Source: Streptomyces amritsarensis (GTDB taxonomy: Bacteria > Actinomycetota > Actinomycetes > Streptomycetales > Streptomycetaceae). From it: DNA of 64,000 nt. The notes below the pieces were generated by a model. That model made no database searches, had not been told where the DNA came from, and was given only the letters and a program-made list of their open reading frames with translations. Of the stretch, positions 33,661 through 42,053 are shown piece by piece. Every line of letters starts with the position of its first letter. Position 1 is the first letter of the stretch. A program made the position numbers and the translations under genes. Location: contig NZ_MQUR01000033.1 of the NCBI RefSeq assembly GCF_001953875.1, positions 1-64,000 of the forward strand. Reading direction: 5' to 3'.

Positions 33661-35070
33661 ATGACCCCCCGCACCCTGGGCGGGCCCCCGCCCACCCCCG
33701 CCCGACGCCGCCGTGCGCGCTGGGCCCTCCCGCTGGCCGCCGCCCTCCTCCTCGGTCTGGCCGGTCCGCCCGCCACCTCGGCCGCCGCCCCCGTCCCCGC
33801 CCCCGTCCGCGGGGAGGTCGGGGACATCGCCGAACACCCGCTGGCCGCCGGCAGCGCGCCGAGCGGCATCGCCACGGGCTCCGACGGCAACCTCTGGTTC
33901 AGCCAGACCGGCACCAGGAAGATCGGCCGCCTCACTCCGTCCGGCCAGCTGACCGAGTTCCAGCTGCCCGGCACCGCCAACGACGCGCTCGGAATCACCG
34001 CGGGCCCCGACGGAAACCTGTGGTTCACCGACATCAGCGGCCGGATCGGGAAGATCACCACAGCCGGCGCCATCACCGAGTACGACCTGCCCCCGGGCAG
34101 CGGCCGGCCCTTCGCCATCACCGCCGGTCCCGACGGCAACCTGTGGTTCACCGAGGACCCCGGCGACCGGATCGGGAAGATCACGACGGCGGGTGCCATC
34201 ACCCGGTACGCCCTGCCCCACGCGGGCGGCGGTCCGGAGAGCATCGTCACCGGGCCCGACGGCAACCTCTGGTTCACCGAGATCCTCGGCAACCGGATCG
34301 GGAGGATCACCACCGGTGGAGCCGTGACCGCGTACGACCTGCCGCATCCCGACAGCGGACCGGACGTCATCACCGCGGGTCCCGACGGAGCGTTGTGGTT
34401 CACGGAGCTCTTCGGCAACCGGATCGGGAGGATCACCACGACCGGGACGCTCACCGAGTACGACCTGCCCACCGCCGACAGCGGCCCGGACGGGATCGCC
34501 GCCGGCCCCGACGGCAATCTGTGGTTCACCGAGCAGCTCGGGAACGGCATCGGCCGGATCACGCCTTCCGGCCGGTTCGCGCACTACCCGCTGCCCGCCC
34601 CCGCGAGCTTCCCGACCCGTATCACCGCCGGTCCCGACGGAGGCATGTGGTTCACCGAGATCGTCGGCGACCGCGTCGGACGTGTCGAGGCCGACGCCGG
34701 CCGGCCCAGGGCCGACCTCGCGGTCCGGCTGGACGCGCCGGCCACCGTACGGGAAGGCGAGCAGTACGCCTACACCGTCACGGTGACCAACCACGGGCCC
34801 TTCGCCGCGGCGGACGCGGTGGTCACGTTGAACCTGCCGCGCGGGGCGCAGGTCACCGGCACCGCTCCGGCAGCCGACCGCAACGGCACCAACCGGGTGA
34901 GCCGCCGGATCGACGCCCTGGGCGCCCGACAGCTGAGGGTCTTCCACGTCACGGTCCGGGCCGCCCAGCGGCCCGTCGTCATCGCGACCGCCGAGGTCGG
35001 CTCCCGTACGCCGGACCCGAAGCGGAACAACAACACCGACCGGGCGGTGACCCGGGTGACCCGGCCCTGA
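33661..35070 (+). CDS. Secreted Vgb-like beta-propeller protein with DUF11 domain
   Basis: A 469-residue exported protein: basic N-terminus with a signal peptide (to about residue 41, ending in ATSAAA), then seven repeats of about 42 residues with the pattern AGPDGNLWFTE...NRIGRITT.G.(I/L)TEY.LP (about 55-345). These are the blades of a streptogramin-lyase (Vgb)-type propeller. A DUF11 domain follows (about 350-440; ADLAVRLDAPATVREGEQYAYTVTVTNHG), common in surface proteins. True Vgb lyases use histidines in interblade loops (GPH-type); the loops here carry Asp, Glu or other residues instead, so streptogramin cleavage is doubtful. Probably a secreted or surface-associated protein. The start at 33661 is set by the signal peptide. 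Confidence 0.78.
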   Translation: MTPRTLGGPPPTPARRRRARWALPLAAALLLGLAGPPATSAAAPVPAPVRGEVGDIAEHPLAAGSAPSGIATGSDGNLWFSQTGTRKIGRLTPSGQLTEFQLPGTANDALGITAGPDGNLWFTDISGRIGKITTAGAITEYDLPPGSGRPFAITAGPDGNLWFTEDPGDRIGKITTAGAITRYALPHAGGGPESIVTGPDGNLWFTEILGNRIGRITTGGAVTAYDLPHPDSGPDVITAGPDGALWFTELFGNRIGRITTTGTLTEYDLPTADSGPDGIAAGPDGNLWFTEQLGNGIGRITPSGRFAHYPLPAPASFPTRITAGPDGGMWFTEIVGDRVGRVEADAGRPRADLAVRLDAPATVREGEQYAYTVTVTNHGPFAAADAVVTLNLPRGAQVTGTAPAADRNGTNRVSRRIDALGARQLRVFHVTVRAAQRPVVIATAEVGSRTPDPKRNNNTDRAVTRVTRP

Positions 35071-35076
35071 CCGTTC

Positions 35077-35469
35077 TCAGTCCACGTCGATGTGGACGCT
35101 GGTGGACTTCACGCGGGCGACGGCCCGGACGCCGACGGCGAGTCCGAGCTCCTCGACCGCCTCGCGCGTGAGCAAGGAGACGACCCGGTGCGGACCCGCC
35201 TGGATCTCGACCTGGGCGGCGACCTCGCCGAGCGTCACCGCGGTCACGATGCCGGGCAGTGCGTTGCGGGCGGACGTCGCGACCTCGCCGTCGTCCTCGG
35301 CGGACTCCCGGGCGAGCTCCACGCAGAACGCGGCCAGGTGCGCGCCCTCCACCATCCGCCGGGTGCCGTCCCGCCGGGTCGGGAAGCGGCCGGCGTCGGC
35401 CCAGCGACGGGCGGTGTCGGTGCTGACGCGGAGGAGCCGGGCGGCCTCGCCGATGGTGTAGAGCTGCAC
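35077..35469 (-). CDS. Small HTH plus TOBE/Mop-domain regulator
   Basis: A 130-residue protein. The N-terminal 55 residues are a MerR-like/excisionase-type helix-turn-helix (YTIGEAARLLRVSTDTARRWADAGRFPTRRDGTRR), and the C-terminal 65 residues (ARNALPGIVTAVTLGEVAAQVEIQAGPHRVVSLLTREAVEELGLAVG) are a Mop/TOBE domain that binds molybdate or tungstate in other proteins. It probably senses oxyanion and regulates molybdenum uptake or storage, but no mod genes are in the window. It ends 6 bases from the stop of the convergent propeller gene. Confidence 0.86.
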   Translation of the reverse strand: MQLYTIGEAARLLRVSTDTARRWADAGRFPTRRDGTRRMVEGAHLAAFCVELARESAEDDGEVATSARNALPGIVTAVTLGEVAAQVEIQAGPHRVVSLLTREAVEELGLAVGVRAVARVKSTSVHIDVD

Positions 35470-35567
35470 CCGGCAACTCTATGCCGCCGCCCGGCCGGGC
35501 CGGCCCCGACCAACCAGCTTCTGCGGGGCCCGCGGCCCGACGGCTGCCCCGCGGGGGTCCGCCTCGG

Positions 35568-35573
35568 TAGGCT
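35568..35573 (+). promoter_or_regulatory. Candidate -10 box of the oxygenase/kinase/oxidoreductase operon
   Basis: TAGGCT lies 34 bases before the ATG of the DUF2236 gene, in the divergent region shared with the TOBE-domain regulator. No convincing -35 box is seen. Confidence 0.35.
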
Positions 35574-35607
35574 GGATCGGCCGGGGCCTGCGACGGGGAG
35601 GTACGGG

Positions 35608-36543
35608 ATGGGGATGGGCAACGCCGCCACCGGGCCCGGGCCCGGAGCCGGGCCCCGGACGGGATCCGGCGCCGACCCGGGGCTGTACGGCCCCGCGTCC
35701 GTCACCTGGCACTGCCACGGCGACCCGATGATGTGGATCGCCGGGGTCCGCGCCCTCTACCTCCAGGCCCTCCACCCGCGCGCCGTCCGGGGCGTCATGG
35801 AGAACTCCGACTTCCGGCGGGACGCCTGGGGCCGGCTGCTGCGTACCGCCGACTTCGTCGGCACCCTCACCTACGGCACCACCGAGGCCGCCGAGCGCGC
35901 AGGCGGCCGGGTCCGCGCCATCCACCGCCGGCTGTCCGCCACCGATCCGGCCACCGGCCGCACCTTCCCCGTGGACGACCCCGAGCTGCTGCTGTGGATC
36001 CACTGCGCCCAGATCGACAGCTTCCTGCACGTCCTGCGCCGATCGGGGATCGCCCTCACGGCCGCCCAGGCCGACCGCTACGTCGACGAGAACCGCGTCA
36101 ACGCACGCCTCGTCGGCCTCGACCCGGCCGGCGTCCCCGCCGACACCGCCCAGCTCGCCGCCTACTTCGACAAGGTCCGCCCCGAGCTCGCCGCCGGGCC
36201 CGACGCCCTCGCCGTGGACGACTTCCTGCGCGGCCCGCCCGTCCCTCCCCTCCTGGTGCCTGGCCGAAACCTGCTGTGGCGCCCGCTCGCCGGCCTTGCG
36301 TACGGTTCCCTCCCGGGCTGGGCGCACCAGCTGTACGGGCGGCCCGCTCCCGCCCCGCGCAGCGTCACCCGGCGCCTGCGCCTCACCGGACGCGTGCTGC
36401 GCAGCATTCCCGCAGGTCTGCGCTGGAAGCTGCCGCCAGGTCACATCTTGAAAGCGATGCGCCGCATGGGCCCCGGGAGCCGCCCCTCTCCGTACACACT
36501 GCGTACATCAGCGGCCATACTGGACCGGCCGGGGAGGGCGTAG
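35608..36543 (+). CDS. DUF2236 (latex-clearing/MpaB-type) oxygenase
   Basis: A 311-residue protein with the DUF2236 signature: YGPASVTWHCHGDPMMWIAGVRALYLQALHPRAVRGV near the N-terminus and RTADFVGTLTYGT. Relatives include latex-clearing protein Lcp, a b-type-heme oxygenase of rubber, and the fungal MpaB oxygenase. A rubber- or terpene-cleaving or similar oxidative role is possible, but no substrate can be assigned. The ATG at 35608 has GGGGAGGT 7 bases upstream; a second ATG two codons later is an alternative. It is the first gene of a tight operon with the kinase (26-base gap) and an FAD oxidoreductase. Confidence 0.8.
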   Translation: MGMGNAATGPGPGAGPRTGSGADPGLYGPASVTWHCHGDPMMWIAGVRALYLQALHPRAVRGVMENSDFRRDAWGRLLRTADFVGTLTYGTTEAAERAGGRVRAIHRRLSATDPATGRTFPVDDPELLLWIHCAQIDSFLHVLRRSGIALTAAQADRYVDENRVNARLVGLDPAGVPADTAQLAAYFDKVRPELAAGPDALAVDDFLRGPPVPPLLVPGRNLLWRPLAGLAYGSLPGWAHQLYGRPAPAPRSVTRRLRLTGRVLRSIPAGLRWKLPPGHILKAMRRMGPGSRPSPYTLRTSAAILDRPGRA

Positions 36544-36569
36544 CGCGACAACGGGGGCGACTTTAAGAC

Positions 36570-38663
36570 ATGGCGGAGTCCAGACTGATCCAGGGCCGGT
36601 ACCGGTCGCTCGATCTGATCGGGCGCGGCGGCATGGGCGAGGTATGGCGCGCCCGGGACGAATCGCTGGGCCGGCAGGTCGCCGTGAAGTGCCTCAAGCC
36701 GATCGGTGCCGATCAGGACGCCCACTTCACGCAGGTGCTGCGCGAGCGCTTCCGGCGTGAGGCGCGCGTGGCCGCCTCCCTCCAGCACCGGGGCGTCACC
36801 GTCGTGCACGACTTCGGCGACGACAGCGCCGCCGGCGGCCCCCTCTACCTCGTCATGGAGCTGCTCGAAGGCCGCAACCTGAGCCAGCTCATGGAGGACA
36901 ACGAGACCCGCCCCCTCCCCGTGGACGTGGTCGTCGACATCGCCGAGCAGATGGCCGCGGCCCTCGGCTACACCCACGACCAGGGCGTCGTCCACCGGGA
37001 CCTGAAGCCGGCCAACATCATGCGGCTCGTCGACGGCACCGTGAAGATCTGCGACTTCGGCATCGCCCGGCTCGCGCACGACATCGGCTTCACCGCCAAG
37101 CTGACCGGCGGCGGCATGGCCATGGGCACCCCGCACTACATGTCGCCCGAGCAGATCGCGGGCGGCGAGGTCGACCACCGCAGCGACCTCTACTCCCTCG
37201 GCTGCGTCCTGTACGAGATCGCCACCGGCGCCCCGCCCTTCGACCTCGGCGACTCCTGGTCGGTGCTCATCGGCCACCGCGACACCGCGCCCGTGCCCCT
37301 GCGTGAGCACCGTCCCGAGCTGCCCCCGTACTTCGAACAGGTGGTCCTGGACCTGCTCGCCAAGTGCCCCGACGAGCGCCCGCAGGACGCCCGGCACGTG
37401 CACCGCAGGCTCGTCGAGTCCCGGCTCGGCCCCGGCGGGCTGCCCGGCGCCCTCGCCCCCCTCCCGGCCTGGGCCCGCGGCATGACCGCCGGCCGCAAGG
37501 CCGGCATCGAAGCGCGCCCGGCGAGCGGCGAGTGGGCCGTGCTCACCGGCTCCTGGACGGCCGTGCGCGCCGGCGGCGAACAGCCCTTCCCGCGCGCCGG
37601 CGACCGGCGGCACGGCACCATCGTGCGCCCCGCGCCCGCCGAGGACCCGCGGCTGACCGCCGCGTACGGGTTCCCGCGCCCGGCCGGCCCGCGCGAGAAC
37701 GGCCCCGACGCACTCGCGGCCGGCCACGCCCGCGCCCACGCCCTCAGCCGCGCGGGCCGCCCCGAGGAGGCCCTCTCGGTGTACACGTCCGTGGCCGACG
37801 GGCGCGCCCGGGTCCTCGGCCCGGACCACGCCGACACCCTCGCCTCCCGCCAGGAGGCGGCGTACGAGCTGGGCCGCCTCGGCCGCCACGAGGAGGCCCA
37901 CGACGTGTATCGCGCGGTGCTCGCCGCCCGCGAGCGGACCGTGGGGCAGCTCCACCCCGACACCCTGCGCTGCCGCCACAACCTGGCCTGCGCCCTGCGG
38001 GCGCTGGGCCGGTACGCGGAGGCCCACACCACGGCCGTCGCGGTCGCCGCGGACCGCGCGGCCGTCCTGGGAGCCGAGCACGTCGACACCCTGCTGACCC
38101 GCTACGAGGCGGCGTACCTGCTCGGCCGCCTCGACCGCTGGCAGGAGGCACTGGCCGGCTTCCGCGACGTCGCCGCGGCACGGGAACGGGTCCTCGGCCG
38201 CGACCACCCCGACACCCTGGCCGCCCGCTACGAGGTCGGCATCGCCCTGGGCCGCACCGGAGGCAGCACCCAGGCCCTCGACCTGTTCCGGGCCCTGGTC
38301 CGCGACCGCACCCGCGCCTACGGGGCGACCGACCCGGAGACGCTGCGCGCCCGGCACGTCCTCGGCGTCAACCTGGGCCGCCTGGACCGCTGGGAGGAGG
38401 CGGTGGCCGAGGCCCGCCAGGTGGCCGCCGTACGGGCCGAGGTGCTCGGCACCGAACACGCGGACACCCTGGTCAGCCGGCGGGAACTGGCCGTCGGCCT
38501 GGGCCGGCTGGGCCGCTGGGACGAGGCCCTCCCGATCTACCGGGACCTGTCCGGCATCCGCGAACGGTCGCTGGGCGACGAGCACCCCGAGACGGTGCTG
38601 GCCCACGCCGACGAGGCCCACTGTCTGGAGCGGCTCGGCCAGGTGTGCTACCAAGAGCCATGA
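36570..38663 (+). CDS. Soluble Ser/Thr protein kinase with C-terminal TPR array
   Basis: A 697-residue Hanks-type kinase. Glycine loop GRGGMGEVW (18-26), ATP lysine K40, catalytic HRDLKPAN (D144, N149), DFG (162-164) and SPE (192-194) are intact. There is no transmembrane helix and no PASTA domain, unlike PknB-type kinases. A disordered Ala/Pro/Arg linker (about 280-380) leads to six or seven TPR-like repeats of about 42 residues with a recurring H-x-D-T-L signature (LGPDHADTL, LHPDTL, LGRDHPDTL), a protein-interaction platform. It overlaps the next gene by 4 bases (ATGA). Confidence 0.9.
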   Translation: MAESRLIQGRYRSLDLIGRGGMGEVWRARDESLGRQVAVKCLKPIGADQDAHFTQVLRERFRREARVAASLQHRGVTVVHDFGDDSAAGGPLYLVMELLEGRNLSQLMEDNETRPLPVDVVVDIAEQMAAALGYTHDQGVVHRDLKPANIMRLVDGTVKICDFGIARLAHDIGFTAKLTGGGMAMGTPHYMSPEQIAGGEVDHRSDLYSLGCVLYEIATGAPPFDLGDSWSVLIGHRDTAPVPLREHRPELPPYFEQVVLDLLAKCPDERPQDARHVHRRLVESRLGPGGLPGALAPLPAWARGMTAGRKAGIEARPASGEWAVLTGSWTAVRAGGEQPFPRAGDRRHGTIVRPAPAEDPRLTAAYGFPRPAGPRENGPDALAAGHARAHALSRAGRPEEALSVYTSVADGRARVLGPDHADTLASRQEAAYELGRLGRHEEAHDVYRAVLAARERTVGQLHPDTLRCRHNLACALRALGRYAEAHTTAVAVAADRAAVLGAEHVDTLLTRYEAAYLLGRLDRWQEALAGFRDVAAARERVLGRDHPDTLAARYEVGIALGRTGGSTQALDLFRALVRDRTRAYGATDPETLRARHVLGVNLGRLDRWEEAVAEARQVAAVRAEVLGTEHADTLVSRRELAVGLGRLGRWDEALPIYRDLSGIRERSLGDEHPETVLAHADEAHCLERLGQVCYQEP

Positions 38664-40231
38664 CGACCTTCGGGCGGGACGTGTACGACGATGTGATCGT
38701 GGGCGGCGGGCACAACGGTCTGGTGGCGGCCGCCTACCTGGCCCGGGCGGGCCGCTCGGTGCTGGTACTGGAGCGGCTCGGGAACACCGGCGGCGCGGCG
38801 ATCTCCAGCAGACCCTTCGTGGGCGTCGACGCCCGCCTCTCGCGCTACTCGTACCTGGTCTCCCTGCTGCCCGACAAGATCGTGCGCGACCTGGAGCTGA
38901 GCTTCGCCGTACGCCGGCGCACGGTGTCCTCGTACACGCCGACCGAGCGCGACGGGCGGCCCGGCGGGCTGCTCGTCGGCGGCGGCGAGGAGCGCACCCG
39001 GGCGTCCTTCGCCCGACTGACGGGCTCGGACCGGGAGTACGACAGCTGGCGCGCCTTCTACGAAACCACCGGGCGGGTGGCCCGCAAGGTGTTCCCGACC
39101 CTGACCGAGCCGCTGCCCACGCGGGCGGAGCTGCGGACCCGGATCGACGACGAGGCCGCGTGGCGGATGCTGTTCGAGGAGCCGCTGGGGCAGGCGGTGG
39201 AACGGCACTTCGACGACGACCTGGTCCGCGGGGTGGTCCTGACGGACGGCCTCATCGGCACCTTCGCGGACGCCCACGACCCCTCGCTGGCGCAGAACCG
39301 GTGCTTCCTCTACCACGTCATCGGCGGCGGGACGGGTGACTGGGACGTGCCGGTCGGCGGCATGGGCGCCCTGACGGACGCCCTGGCGGCGGCCGCGACC
39401 AAGGCGGGGGCGGAGATCGCCACCGGCCACGAAGTGCTGCGGATCGACACCGACGGGGTCAATCCGGCCGAGGTGGTGTTCCGTACGGCGACCGGCGAAG
39501 GCCGGGTCGTCGGCCGCACGGTGCTGGTGAACGCCTCGCCGAAGGCGCTGGCCGAACTCCTCGGCGAGCCCCCGGCCGAGGACCCGGCGACGGCACCCGA
39601 GGGCGCCCAGCTGAAGGTCAACATGCTGCTGCGCCGGCTGCCCCGGCTGCGGGACACCGCCGTCGACCCGCGCGAGGCGTTCGGCGGGACCTTCCACATC
39701 GCCGAGGGGTACGAGCAGCTCGCCCGGGCCTACGCGGAAGCCGCCGCGGGGGAACTGCCGTCCGTACCGCCCTCGGAGATCTACTGCCATTCGCTGGCCG
39801 ACCCGACGATCCTCGGGCCGGAACTGGTCGAGCAGGGCTACCAGACGCTCACCCTCTTCGGCCTGCACACCCCGGCCCGCCTCTTCGGGCACGACAACCA
39901 GCAGGCCCGCGAGGTGCTGCTGACCGCCACCCTCGCCCAACTCGACGCACACCTGGCCGAGCCGCTCACCGACTGCCTGGCCTTCGACGCGGACGGCCGG
40001 CCCTGCATCGAGGCGAAGACCCCGCTGGACCTTGAGCGCGAACTGCGCCTGCCCGGCGGCCACATCTTCCACCGCGACCTGTCCTGGCCCCACGCGGACG
40101 GGGGCGGCGGCCGGTGGGGCGTGGAGACGGCCCACCGCAACGTCCTGCTGTGCGGCGCGGGCGCGATCCGCGGCGGCGGCGTCAGCGGGGTCCCCGGCCA
40201 CAACGCGGCGATGGCGGTGCTCGGCCGCTAG
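38660..40231 (+). CDS. FAD-dependent oxidoreductase (phytoene-desaturase/PYROXD2-like)
   Basis: A 523-residue flavoprotein. The dinucleotide-binding motif DVIVGGGHNGLVAAAYLARAGRSVLVLE (11-38; G15, G17, G20) is followed by the NTGGAA box typical of carotenoid-desaturase-like amine oxidases. GGTGDWDVPVGGMGALTDAL and the C-terminal LLCGAGAIRGGGVSGVPGHNAA second FAD contact complete the signature. Members oxidise or desaturate polyisoprenoid-like substrates, which suits the DUF2236 oxygenase in the same operon. Its start overlaps the kinase stop codon, so the enzyme and kinase are made together. Confidence 0.88.
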   Translation: MTTFGRDVYDDVIVGGGHNGLVAAAYLARAGRSVLVLERLGNTGGAAISSRPFVGVDARLSRYSYLVSLLPDKIVRDLELSFAVRRRTVSSYTPTERDGRPGGLLVGGGEERTRASFARLTGSDREYDSWRAFYETTGRVARKVFPTLTEPLPTRAELRTRIDDEAAWRMLFEEPLGQAVERHFDDDLVRGVVLTDGLIGTFADAHDPSLAQNRCFLYHVIGGGTGDWDVPVGGMGALTDALAAAATKAGAEIATGHEVLRIDTDGVNPAEVVFRTATGEGRVVGRTVLVNASPKALAELLGEPPAEDPATAPEGAQLKVNMLLRRLPRLRDTAVDPREAFGGTFHIAEGYEQLARAYAEAAAGELPSVPPSEIYCHSLADPTILGPELVEQGYQTLTLFGLHTPARLFGHDNQQAREVLLTATLAQLDAHLAEPLTDCLAFDADGRPCIEAKTPLDLERELRLPGGHIFHRDLSWPHADGGGGRWGVETAHRNVLLCGAGAIRGGGVSGVPGHNAAMAVLGR

Positions 40232-40274
40232 AGGCCGTCCCGAACCGGCCGAGGCGGCGGGCCCGTCGGCGTGC

Positions 40275-40724
40275 CTACGCGGCGGGCTCGATCACCACGA
40301 TCGGGATCTCCCGGTCGGTCTTGGCCTGGTACTCGTCGTAGGCGGGCCAGTGCCCCACCATCACCGGCCAGTACGCGGCGCGCTCCTCGGCGTCCGCGGT
40401 GCGCGCCGTGCCCTGGAGGATTCGCGGCCCGACCTGGATGCGGACCTGCGGGTTCGCGCTCAGGTTGCGGAACCACAGGGGGTGCTCGTCGGAGCCGCCC
40501 TTGGAGGCGACGAGCAGGTAGCGGCCGTCGGCCTCGCCGTAGATGAGGGGCGTGCGCACGGGGTTGCCGGAGATGCGGCCGACGGTGGTGAGCAGAAGGG
40601 TCTGGGTGCCGTTCCAGTGGTGGCCCTCGGTACCGCCGGAGGCCACGTACTGCTTGACGTGCTCCAACTGCCAGCTCCCGGCCCGGGGGTCGGTCGGGTG
40701 GTCCCAGTCGATTCCGGTCGTCAT
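40275..40724 (-). CDS. Deazaflavin (F420)-dependent nitroreductase-family protein
   Basis: A 149-residue protein of the Ddn family of F420-binding split-beta-barrel oxidoreductases. The signature is GNPVRTPLIYGEADGRYLLVASKGGSDEHPLWFRNLSANPQVRIQVG, which holds the F420 phosphate and Lys/Ser contacts. These enzymes reduce quinones, nitro groups or other acceptors with reduced F420. The ATG at 40724 begins MTTGIDWDHP; a longer frame adds an Arg-rich stretch. It is 39 bases downstream of the monooxygenase gene on the same strand, so probably in its operon and under the divergent TetR regulator. Confidence 0.88.
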   Translation of the reverse strand: MTTGIDWDHPTDPRAGSWQLEHVKQYVASGGTEGHHWNGTQTLLLTTVGRISGNPVRTPLIYGEADGRYLLVASKGGSDEHPLWFRNLSANPQVRIQVGPRILQGTARTADAEERAAYWPVMVGHWPAYDEYQAKTDREIPIVVIEPAA

Positions 40725-40763
40725 ACGGTGTCGCCTGCCTTCGTGTCGAACGGTCAACGAACC

Positions 40764-41975
40764 TCACCAACGAGTGCCAACGCCCGCGGACGCGCCGTCG
40801 ATTCCCGCCGGAAGGGTGAACCCGTCGAAGAGGCCGTCCATCGCCCGGTGCGCCAACCCGGTCGGTGTGGCGCGGACGGCGAGGTCGCGCAGGGCCGCGG
40901 CGAGGGGGTGGGCGGCGGCGGCGACGCGGCCCGCGCGGCGGGCCCGGACGCGGATGGCGTCGGTGCGGGCGCAGCGGGCCGCGCTGTAGGCGGCGAGGGC
41001 CTGCGGTACGCCTCCGGGCCCGGCGCCGTCCAGCAGGTGGGCGAGGACCACGGCGTCCTCGACGGCCTGGCACCCGCCCTGCCCCAGGTTCGGCGTCATG
41101 GCGTGGGCGGCGTCGCCGAGCCAGGCCAGGCGCCCGTGGTGGAAGCGGGGGAGCGGGGCCGCGAGGTCGTAGAGGTCGTGCTGGAGCACGGCCGCCGGGT
41201 CGATCCGCTGGAGCAGGGCCGGGATCGGGTCGTGCCAGGTGCCGTAGCGGTGCAGGAGTTCGGCGCGGACGTCTGCGGGCCGGTATCCCTCGGGGGCGAC
41301 GGCGGTGGCGTAGAGGTAGGTCCTCCCGTCGGCGAGCGGGACGGTGCCGAAGCGCTCGCCGCGGCCCCAGGTCTCCGCGGTCGCCGCCCCGGCCGGGCTC
41401 GCGGCGGCCGGCAGGACGGTGCGCCAGGCGGTCTCCCCGCTGTGGCGCAGCCCCGGGTGGTCCGGGAAGTAGCGGCGGCGCAGCGGGCTGTGGATGCCGT
41501 CCGCGGCGACCACGAGGTCGGCAGAGCCGTCGAGGTCGCCGGCCGAGGTCCGCACCACCGGGAAGCCGTCGGCGCCGTCCACGGTGGTGACCTCGACGCC
41601 GTGGCGGACCGTTCCGGCGGGGAGGGCCGCGGTCAGGGCGTCGGCGAGGGCCGAGCGGTGCAGGGCGAGCGGCGGGCCGCCGTAGCGTGCGGCCAGGGCC
41701 GCGGTGTCGGCGCGGCTCAGCCAGCGGCCGTCGGGGCGGCGCAGTCCCATGGCGGCCGGCAGGGCGCGGCCCGCCGCCCCGCCGATGTCGAAGCCGATGG
41801 CGTCGAAGGCGCGCAGGGCGTTGGGGGCGAGGACGATCCCGGCGCCGGCGGACGCCGGGCCGGGGGCCCGCTCGCACACGGTCACCCGCCAGCCCTTGCG
41901 GTGCAGGGCCAGGGCCGCGGTGAGCCCGCCGATCCCCGCCCCCGCGACGACGGCGTGACGCTGAACTGCCGACAT
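40764..41975 (-). CDS. FAD-dependent aromatic monooxygenase (UbiH/PHBH-like)
   Basis: A 403-residue class A flavin monooxygenase. The N-terminal GxGxxG motif is HAVVAGAGIGGLTAALALHRKGWRVTVCERA; the middle contains DLVVAADGIHSPLRRRYF (DG motif), and GRLAWLGDAAHAMTPNLGQGGCQAVEDAVVLAHLL is the GD motif of FAD ribityl binding. Such enzymes hydroxylate aromatic or polyketide substrates with NAD(P)H and O2. It is divergent from the TetR gene across 78 bases with two palindromic operators. The substrate is likely the inducing compound. Confidence 0.9.
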   Translation of the reverse strand: MSAVQRHAVVAGAGIGGLTAALALHRKGWRVTVCERAPGPASAGAGIVLAPNALRAFDAIGFDIGGAAGRALPAAMGLRRPDGRWLSRADTAALAARYGGPPLALHRSALADALTAALPAGTVRHGVEVTTVDGADGFPVVRTSAGDLDGSADLVVAADGIHSPLRRRYFPDHPGLRHSGETAWRTVLPAAASPAGAATAETWGRGERFGTVPLADGRTYLYATAVAPEGYRPADVRAELLHRYGTWHDPIPALLQRIDPAAVLQHDLYDLAAPLPRFHHGRLAWLGDAAHAMTPNLGQGGCQAVEDAVVLAHLLDGAGPGGVPQALAAYSAARCARTDAIRVRARRAGRVAAAAHPLAAALRDLAVRATPTGLAHRAMDGLFDGFTLPAGIDGASAGVGTRW

Positions 41976-41999
41976 GACGGATCCCTGCCCTCCTCCAGG

Positions 42000-42046
42000 C
42001 CTCTACATCTGTAGAGGGTGAACGGTTTTACTCTACAGCTGTAGAG
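42000..42046. promoter_or_regulatory. Two TetR operators (CTCTACA-NN-TGTAGAG)
   Basis: CTCTACATCTGTAGAG (42001-42016, flanked by C...G to give 18 bp) and CTCTACAGCTGTAGAG (42031-42046, a perfect 16-bp palindrome) lie between the divergent monooxygenase and TetR genes. Their centres are 30 bases apart, close to three helical turns, so dimers would sit on the same DNA face. The second ends 7 bases before the TetR start. Confidence 0.88.
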
Positions 42047-42053
42047 TTGCCGG

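Noticed and set aside
33661..35070. Streptogramin resistance lyase (vgb)
   Set aside because: Blade pattern matches, but the expected histidines are not seen and there is a signal peptide plus DUF11, so it is not called a resistance gene.
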